From a bacterium (GTDB lineage: Archaea > Thermoproteota > Nitrososphaeria > Nitrososphaerales > CADDZS01): a stretch of 5,911 nt of DNA. Each line of letters opens with the position of its first letter. Position 1 is the stretch's first letter. The notes under the pieces were generated by a model, which searched no databases, was not told the origin of the DNA, and saw only the letters and a list, made by a program, of their open reading frames with translations. Both the position numbers and the translations under genes were made by a program. This document shows, piece after piece, positions 1-4,244 of this stretch. The DNA lies in assembly GCA_027310845.1 (NCBI GenBank), contig DAIDAB010000128.1, forward strand, positions 293-6,203. Reading direction: 5' to 3'.

Positions 1-11
1 TTCTAATCTTC

Positions 12-830
12 ATGTTTCTCGCATCCCTCGGTGCGGGAGCAATAGGCTCCATTGTAGGCATAGGCGGAGGCCTCCTAGTCACGCCCATACTCACATTGAT
101 TTTTGGTGTTGACATCCATCTCGCAATCGGGGCGAGCATTGTCTCGATCATTGCGACCTCTAGTGGAGCCGCGGCAGCCTATGTCAGGGACAGAATCACA
201 AACCTTCGCGTCGGGATGTTCCTCGAGCTTGCAACGACAATTGGCGCTATGACAGGTGCTGCGATAGCGGCGTACACCAATTCTGCCATTCTATTCGGCC
301 TCTTTGGTGCAGTGCTTCTGCTCTCCGTGCTCCCACTACTGAGAAAAAGGAAAGAAGAGCTCCCTCAGGGAATTCTAAACGACAATTGGGCGACGAAACT
401 CAGGCTCAACTCGAGCTATCCGGACAAGGTGCTCAATAAGGAGGTGCCTTACCAAGTGACGAAGACTCCAGCAGGACTCTCAATGATGTACTTCGCTGGT
501 TTGCTCTCTGGGTTACTTGGGATAGGAAGCGGCACATTCAAGGTTCTCGGAATGGAGACCGCAATGCGTCTTCCGATGAAAGTATCCAGCACTACGAGCA
601 ATTTCATGATAGGAGTAACCGCAGCAGCAAGCGCAGGAATCTACTTTGTGAGAGGCGACGTAAACCCGTTCATTGTGGCCCCTGTGATGTTTGGAGTCCT
701 AGGAGGAGCGATGATAGGAACAAGGATTCTCCTACGAGCGAGAAATACCACTGTTAGATACATCTTCGTCTTTGTCCTAATGGGGGTGTCAATTCAGATG
801 CTACTCAAGGCATTTGGCCTGATCCCGTAA
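12..830 (+). CDS. TauE/SafE family anion (sulfite/organosulfonate-type) exporter, 5' end possibly incomplete
   Basis: A 272-residue, very hydrophobic protein with the two-repeat architecture of the TauE/SafE (formerly DUF81) family. The first repeat opens with the glycine-rich GSIVGIGGG at residues 12-20 followed by a Pro at 25. The second repeat opens with the matching GLLSGLLGIGSG at 163-174. Each half holds about four membrane segments, and a hydrophilic loop of about 45 residues (roughly 111-155, starting RKRKEE) separates them. Family members export sulfite, sulfoacetate or related anions across the cytoplasmic membrane; the substrate here cannot be read from the sequence. Length is normal for the family. 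The frame stays open to the left edge (codons at 3-11 are also hydrophobic) and the ATG at 14 bases has no visible ribosome site, so the real start may lie outside the window. The gene is followed closely by a DUF1634 gene, a likely partner. Confidence 0.9.
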   Translation: MFLASLGAGAIGSIVGIGGGLLVTPILTLIFGVDIHLAIGASIVSIIATSSGAAAAYVRDRITNLRVGMFLELATTIGAMTGAAIAAYTNSAILFGLFGAVLLLSVLPLLRKRKEELPQGILNDNWATKLRLNSSYPDKVLNKEVPYQVTKTPAGLSMMYFAGLLSGLLGIGSGTFKVLGMETAMRLPMKVSSTTSNFMIGVTAAASAGIYFVRGDVNPFIVAPVMFGVLGGAMIGTRILLRARNTTVRYIFVFVLMGVSIQMLLKAFGLIP

Positions 831-837
831 GAGGTGA
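831..837 (+). promoter_or_regulatory. Shine-Dalgarno-like GAGGTGA, unusually far from the next start
   Basis: GAGGTGA directly follows the TauE stop codon and is a strong match to the complement of the archaeal 16S 3' end. The only usable ATG of the downstream gene is at 856, about 18 bases away, instead of the usual 5-10. An in-frame TGA at 835-837 rules out an earlier start in that frame, and no ATG, GTG or TTG occurs between 838 and 855 in frame. It may be a poorly spaced ribosome site or chance. Confidence 0.4.
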
Positions 838-855
838 GCAAAATTAAGCAAAGAC

Positions 856-1287
856 ATGACAGTTGAAGAAAAAAGCAAGGAGATGCAGCTCATAATCAGC
901 AAGACCCTGATGTATGGAGTCATCCTTGCTACTGCAATCACACTAGTCGGAGTGGTTCTTATGGTCGTCGAAGGTACGACTGGATACCAGTGCGACCTTT
1001 CGTCTCTCCAGTGTCTTCTTAGCTACAATCCCGCTGCAATCCCACACGGCCAATACCCGAATTCGATTCTTTCTCTGGGTTCAGGCATAGCCCAACTCAA
1101 GCCTTTTGCTATAATAGAGCTCGGGATAGTCGTCTTACTAGCAACACCTGTTGTGAGAGTGGCAACTTCTGCCTTCGTGTTTGCAGAGGAGAAGGACAGG
1201 ATGTTTGTTATCATTACTATTGGAGTTCTCTTGATATTACTCTTCAGCTTCTTCGCCGTTCCACTGATTCCAATCTTCCACGCCTAG
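856..1287 (+). CDS. DUF1634 family small membrane protein, probable partner of the TauE exporter
   Basis: A 143-residue protein with three predicted membrane segments at about 15-38, 83-103 and 116-138. Between the first and second is a polar extramembrane loop containing two cysteines (C46, C53). The segment order, the TPVVRVATSAFVFAEEKD stretch (97-114) at the end of the second helix and the overall size are characteristic, as I recall them, of DUF1634 (PF07843). Its function has not been established. In archaeal genomes DUF1634 genes commonly sit beside TauE/SafE exporter genes, and here it starts 25 bases after one on the same strand, so co-transcription and a role as an accessory subunit or regulator of the exporter are inferred. 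The ATG at 856 is the only start possible in this frame after the TGA at 835-837. The gene ends 12 bases before the convergent antiporter gene. Confidence 0.82.
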   Translation: MTVEEKSKEMQLIISKTLMYGVILATAITLVGVVLMVVEGTTGYQCDLSSLQCLLSYNPAAIPHGQYPNSILSLGSGIAQLKPFAIIELGIVVLLATPVVRVATSAFVFAEEKDRMFVIITIGVLLILLFSFFAVPLIPIFHA

Positions 1288-1299
1288 AGATTATTTGAC

Positions 1300-2514
1300 T
1301 CAATCCCTCTCAAGCTGATCTAACCTGTCATCGCCACCCGATACGCCGCCACCACCCTTGCGCCTGATCAAGAGAGGTACGAAGATGGATACGACCAGAG
1401 TTCCTACAATCACAAGCGAATAGGCGGTCGGGTCTATCATGTTGTCGCTGAGAGCAACGGTCACGATGACAATCCCGACTGCCCCCTTTCCACCGAGGAT
1501 CACCGCTATGTTGCGTGGCCCTCCTACTTCCTTTAACCTGAGTATTGTCTTTGAGCTGAAATAAGTCAGCAACATTGCTGGGACAATTGATCCGATGATC
1601 ACCGCGGCAAGCACAAGAGCAAAGGGGTATTCATTTGCGACGAAGTTTGCCTCGACACCCGCAAAGCCGAAGAAGAGCGGGATGAAGAATGCTCGATTCA
1701 TTCTAGTAAAAGTCCTTGAAACACGTCCGAATGCCTCTCGACCTACCAACGCGTCGTGCAGTATCAGCCCAGCGAAGAAGGCCCCAATGATGTAGCTTAT
1801 CCCTATTGCTTGGAAAAAGTATGCCACAAACAGCCCCACCACAATCAGCACAGCATACGAAATGTCCTCTCTTTTCGTAAGGCGCGAAGACGTTGCGAGG
1901 AACTTTTGGAATCCCTCTCTCTTAGAGTTGAGAAGTCTATCGACAATTGCAAACCCAACTATGAAAACAACCAGGTACAATATGGTGGTTAGAGTGTTCC
2001 CTATGGACTGTGAGACTGCTGCAAGCATGATGAAAGCAATAATGTCTGTGATCGCGACTGAGGCAAGGATAATCTGGCCAGACTCTTGTTTCAAGAGGTC
2101 ATACTGCATCACAATCACAGAAATTATAGAGATAGAAGGAACCGTTATGGCAAGCGCTACAACGAAATCAGAGACAAGGCTGAATGGAAAGAGGTAAGCC
2201 GAGATAGCAGAGGCAAGTATCAATGGCATTATGAAACTTGTCAGAGTAGCTAGAGTCGCCTTTGGGAGATTTCTCCTCACGGTCTCAGTACGCATCTCAA
2301 GTCCGATCAGGAATATGATGAAGAACAGAGAAATAGACGAAATTGCCTGTGTCTGGGAGTTGCTTACAACGTAGCCTAGGATGGTCGGTCCGAGGATCAG
2401 CCCGCTGAGGAGCTCGCCAGCGACCGCGGGAAGCCCGAATTGCTCGAAGACCTCTCCAATAATCACGGCGAATGCAAGGACTGCAAGGACCTGGAGGATG
2501 ATGCCATAAAGCAT
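1300..2514 (-). CDS. CPA2-type cation/proton antiporter (Na+/H+ exchanger domain, no RCK domain)
   Basis: A 404-residue polytopic membrane protein matching the Na+/H+ exchanger fold of the CPA2 (Kef/NapA) group. Recognisable blocks are PAVAGELLSGLILGPTILG at about 29-47, LFFIIFLIGLEM at 63-74, the ion-site helix AITDIIA at 154-160 and GGKGAVGIVIV at 341-351. Such proteins exchange Na+ or K+ for protons across the cytoplasmic membrane and serve pH and ion homeostasis. At the ion site the aspartate is D157 and the residue before it is Thr, not the Asp of electrogenic NapA/NhaA proteins; this hints at electroneutral exchange, but that is inference. The protein stops after the transmembrane domain with a short polar tail (about 386-404, glycine-rich then acidic) and lacks the cytoplasmic TrkA-N/RCK domain of KefB/KefC. 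The ATG at 2514 fits a TATA box about 30 bases upstream and a near-leaderless transcript. Confidence 0.9.
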   Translation of the reverse strand: MLYGIILQVLAVLAFAVIIGEVFEQFGLPAVAGELLSGLILGPTILGYVVSNSQTQAISSISLFFIIFLIGLEMRTETVRRNLPKATLATLTSFIMPLILASAISAYLFPFSLVSDFVVALAITVPSISIISVIVMQYDLLKQESGQIILASVAITDIIAFIMLAAVSQSIGNTLTTILYLVVFIVGFAIVDRLLNSKREGFQKFLATSSRLTKREDISYAVLIVVGLFVAYFFQAIGISYIIGAFFAGLILHDALVGREAFGRVSRTFTRMNRAFFIPLFFGFAGVEANFVANEYPFALVLAAVIIGSIVPAMLLTYFSSKTILRLKEVGGPRNIAVILGGKGAVGIVIVTVALSDNMIDPTAYSLVIVGTLVVSIFVPLLIRRKGGGGVSGGDDRLDQLERD

Positions 2515-2541
2515 AGGCTACTCATTGAAAAAAGTGCTTGG

Positions 2542-2548
2542 TTAAAAA
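2542..2548 (-). promoter_or_regulatory. TATA box of the antiporter gene
   Basis: Read on the - strand this is TTTTTAA, centred about 31 bases upstream of the antiporter ATG. With archaeal initiation about 25-27 bases downstream of the TATA centre, transcription would start about 4 bases before the start codon, giving an essentially leaderless mRNA. There is no Shine-Dalgarno sequence in between, consistent with this. Confidence 0.5.
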
Positions 2549-2584
2549 GCGTCAGCTCGGTGTAGGTGAGTTCGGAGAAACTAG

Positions 2585-2602
2585 AGAGTCCGGCTAGACT
2601 CT
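2585..2602. repeat. Short inverted repeat between divergent promoters
   Basis: AGAGTC (2585-2590) and GACTCT (2597-2602) form a perfect 6-base inverted repeat with a 6-base spacer. It lies between the TATA boxes of the antiporter and the tRNA-Ser gene. It could be a dyad operator, but a repeat this short can also occur by chance. Confidence 0.25.
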
Positions 2603-2610
2603 GAGATCGC

Positions 2611-2622
2611 TATATCTTTTAA
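2611..2622 (+). promoter_or_regulatory. TATA box region of the tRNA-Ser gene
   Basis: TATATCTTTTAA is an A/T-only block apart from one C, about 30-41 bases before the first base of the tRNA. The CTTTTAA half gives a predicted start around 2645, leaving a 5' leader of about 7 bases for RNase P to remove. This is the usual arrangement of archaeal tRNA promoters. Confidence 0.5.
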
Positions 2623-2651
2623 TCCACAGTCTGAACGAAGCGAACCAGAAA

Positions 2652-2799
2652 GCCGGGGTTGAGCAATCTGGTCGCTCACCGCGCTCGAGATGCTCCTTCT
2701 CTAGAATGTCGAAATTTTAAGAGAAGGAGGAGAAATCTGGGCTATACAAGAAACGCGGCGCCCCTTTGGGGTATGTGGGTTCAAATCCCACTCCCGGCG
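2652..2799 (+). tRNA. tRNA-Ser(CGA), intron-containing, type II variable arm
   Basis: The cloverleaf can be folded by hand. Acceptor GCCGGGG (2652-2658) pairs with TCCCGGC (2792-2798), leaving one G-U pair and discriminator G at 2799. The D stem is GAGC/GCTC (2661-2664/2674-2677) with GG in the loop. The anticodon stem is CCGCG (2679-2683) with CGCGG (2754-2758). The long variable arm is CCCC-TTT-GGGG (2761-2771). The T arm is GTGGG-TTCAAAT-CCCAC (2775-2791). The anticodon loop starts C-T-C-G-A-G, placing anticodon CGA at 2686-2688 after U33, which reads the serine codon UCG. A type II arm, GCCGGGG acceptor and G73 all agree with archaeal tRNA-Ser rather than tRNA-Leu. CCA is not encoded. A 63-base intron interrupts the anticodon loop. 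The mature tRNA would be 85 bases before CCA addition. Confidence 0.92.
2690..2752 (+). other. Archaeal tRNA intron (63 bases) at position 37/38
   Basis: Removing 2690-2752 joins G37 (2689) to A38 (2753) and gives a normal 7-base anticodon loop. A bulge-helix-bulge can be drawn: CTCG (2684-2687) against CAAG (2747-2750), with one C-A mismatch, is the central helix. The 3-base bulges are AGA (2688-2690) and AAA (2751-2753), and each is cut after its second base, which gives exactly these intron ends. Inside the intron CTCCTTCTCT (2693-2702) pairs perfectly with AGAGAAGGAG (2720-2729), a 10-bp stem with a 17-base loop. Excision would be by the archaeal tRNA splicing endonuclease. Because A2690 and A2753 are identical, the ends could shift by one base. 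Confidence 0.8.
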
Positions 2800-2839
2800 C
2801 TGCTCTCCATATATTCCCCGAAAACAACATCTCCGTCGG

Positions 2840-3543
2840 TTAAAGGATTGGAGTTCCAGTCTGGACTTTAATCACAAGCTCCACATTGGGATTCTGGCAT
2901 GTTACTCTCTGGCAATTGTATGCGCCTAGTCCCTCATAGTAACCTCCATAATTGTACTCAGTAAACGTAAGGGCTTGCAACTTGAAGGTTGAGGCTTGGA
3001 TTATGTTATTTGCTTGGTAGTTTTGAAACCCGATATAGAAGAAGAGCCACAGATCAGCTCTAGCTCCAGGCGGGAGGTAGAGACCTCCGTTTTCAGTGGG
3101 CATGGTTCGATTAGGATATGTATTTTGAAACGTCGCATTTGCGATAAACATTGTTTCAGGGGCATACTCGCTGCCATTCAGCAAGGCCGCCTGCCACGCC
3201 CCCCAATCGACGTATTTCCTCCGCCGATGTTTGCAATGCTAACATTGACTACCAAGAAAACCTCGTATGGCCCCGGAGCCTGCTCATCTGAGGAGAAATT
3301 GAATTGAATGTCTTTGGTTTGAGCGAAATGATAGTTGTGGAAGGCTATACTCAGCCTGCCATCGGAGACTTGTCCGACACTACATGTGTGGCTGAGCCCA
3401 ATTTGGTAATAAGGCCAACCGCTTGGAAAAAGGGAATTGCATTCTGATGAAACATTTGGAAGGTTGACGTAATAGTCAAGAGCGACCACACCCATTATCA
3501 GAATTACAATTACAAGCAAAATAAGCAGTCGTTTCGACTTCAT
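2840..3543 (-). CDS. Membrane-anchored, sequon-rich surface protein, interrupted by a one-base frameshift
   Basis: Two overlapping - strand frames join into one protein of about 234 residues. The upstream frame (3543 down to 3178) encodes 121 residues and the downstream frame continues to the stop at 2840. They differ by one base. Adding one G to the six-G run (coding strand) at 3199-3204 makes the frames continuous through I-G-G-A-W-Q-A-A-L-L-N-G. The N-terminus has basic residues (KSKR) and one long hydrophobic helix at about 6-22, a signal anchor that leaves the rest outside the cell. The exterior part carries at least seven N-X-S/T sequons spread over both frames, four cysteines and many aromatics. 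The EVFLVVNVSIANIG stretch (94-107) and the later LYLPPGARADLWLFFYI resemble the beta-sandwich pattern of DUF4352-like domains, but this is a weak guess. Function is unknown. The break could be a real mutation, a sequencing error or a slippage site. The ATG at 3543 fits a TATA box about 30 bases upstream. Confidence 0.65.
3199..3204 (-). other. Frameshift site in a six-base homopolymer
   Basis: The + strand reads CCCCCC here, which is GGGGGG in the coding direction (ATT GGG GGG CGT). The first frame runs on only to a TGA near 3178-3180, about six codons later. The second frame is already open at this run, and the sequence on either side looks equally protein-like. The shift needed is -1, equal to one missing G. 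Confidence 0.65.
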
Positions 3544-3546
3544 ACT

Positions 3547-3609
3547 ATTACACTGAAGGACTCATTTTGCTTATAATCGATTTGATTTGAATTGTTTCCC
3601 TAGTGTAAT
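3547..3609. repeat. Inverted repeat, outer arms, around the surface-protein promoter
   Basis: ATTACACT (3547-3554) and AGTGTAAT (3602-3609) are a perfect 8-base inverted repeat separated by 47 bases. The left arm overlaps the predicted transcription start of the - strand gene, and the TATA box lies between the arms. A binding site for a dimeric regulator is possible but not shown. Confidence 0.3.
3571..3576 (-). promoter_or_regulatory. TATA box of the surface-protein gene
   Basis: TTATAA, in the - strand context ATTATAAGC, is centred about 30 bases upstream of the ATG at 3543. This predicts transcription starting about 3 bases before the start codon, so a leaderless mRNA. No Shine-Dalgarno sequence precedes the ATG, in agreement with that. 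Confidence 0.5.
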
Positions 3610-3622
3610 TTCGAATTCAAAT
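3585..3622. repeat. Inverted repeat upstream of the surface-protein TATA box
   Basis: ATTTGAATT (3585-3593) and AATTCAAAT (3614-3622) are a perfect 9-base inverted repeat with a 20-base spacer. It lies just upstream of the TATA box of the - strand gene, where archaeal activators often bind. Its right arm interleaves with the outer repeat at 3547-3609. The arms are A/T-rich, so chance is possible. Confidence 0.35.
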
Positions 3623-3783
3623 GCAGCTTTTCAAAGACCGAGGAATGTGTCAGGGCCCGCAATGCGCCTGACTATTACTCGAGAATATTATCGGATGCAT
3701 ATTCTGCCAGTTGACAGGAGCTTGATTCGATTAAAGATAGTAGAAAGAATACGTGGTACCGAAAGTGAAACTTCGAAAGAGTG
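3623..3783. other. Intergenic stretch with nothing recognised
   Basis: No convincing gene, RNA fold, long repeat or strong promoter is visible here. A + strand frame crossing it (about 3587-3787) would start at TTG 3587 or ATG 3661, but has no promoter, ribosome site or recognisable protein features. Confidence 0.4.
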
Positions 3784-4235
3784 CTAGTTGTATGCTTTGG
3801 TGTTGCCTATGGTCGCTGAGACGGTAGGGCCTGCGATTCCACAAGTTCGTAATTTTGACCTGTTGCTATCGAGGAATAATATAGAGAGCTCACCCTTGGC
3901 GCTCCAGATCTCGTCACCTTCATCTTGTCCCTTTCAACTGTGACTAGGGCGACCAAGTCAGTGGACTGCTTCAGTGCCGTTTTCGAAAATCCGACCTTTT
4001 TTGCACGAAGTTTTCACTTTCTTCTGGCATAAACCAATAAATCCAGATCTCCATGTTTACGCACAAATCATCCCATCCCAAATAGAGAAATGCGGATCAA
4101 AGGTGTAACTCACACGAAATGAAACTTTTTCAGGACATAGACCCCGTGCTGCTGTTCGTGCAGAAAATCACGCGCGGTCAGAATCTCAAGCTTCTCAATC
4201 AGACAATTATAGTCATGAAAAAAGACAGTTGTTGA
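3784..4235 (-). pseudogene. Possible gene relic with several frameshifts, family not recognised
   Basis: No intact ORF exists, but the - strand holds a chain of protein-like pieces in changing frames. In reading order: 4235-4113 includes ARDFLHEQQHGVYVLKKFHF; 4120-4060 includes SYTFDPHFSIWDG; 4096-about 4014 includes WDDLCVNMEIWIYWFMPEES; 4013-3810 is open for 68 codons and includes STDLVALVTVERDKMKVTRS; a last piece ends at a TAG at 3784-3786. The third and fourth pieces join if one A is added to the A-run of the coding strand near 4014-4018, giving MPEESEKLRAKKVGF. The absence of a start codon in the first piece, its upstream TGA at 4236-4238 and the ThDP-enzyme gene just beyond suggest the 5' end is lost. 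Codons in the longest piece look like those of neighbouring genes. I do not recognise the family, and chance open frames remain possible. Confidence 0.35.
4205..4211 (+). promoter_or_regulatory. Candidate TATA box for the ThDP-enzyme gene
   Basis: AATTATA is centred about 37 bases before the ATG at 4245. Transcription would start near 4234, giving a leader of about 11 bases. No Shine-Dalgarno sequence is seen in that leader. The match to the archaeal TATA consensus is moderate. The site lies inside the possible relic of the opposite strand. Confidence 0.35.
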
Positions 4236-4244
4236 TCAATTCAC

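Noticed and set aside
1288..1299. A terminator between the convergent DUF1634 and antiporter genes
   Set aside because: The 12-base gap has no hairpin and no convincing T-run on either strand.
1595..2197. Three overlapping + strand frames inside the antiporter gene
   Set aside because: They are antisense to a clear, full-length CPA2 antiporter and show no protein-like features.
2659..2871. A + strand frame of 70 codons across the tRNA
   Set aside because: It runs through a well-folded tRNA-Ser gene and its intron.
2996..3307. A + strand frame of 103 codons opposite the surface-protein gene
   Set aside because: It is antisense to the two halves of the surface-protein gene, which have an anchor, sequons and a promoter. 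It has no features of its own.
3587..3787. A + strand reading frame of 66 codons (or 41 from the ATG at 3661)
   Set aside because: It starts at a TTG without ribosome site, has no family resemblance, and overlaps the promoter-side repeats of the opposite gene. It is most likely chance.
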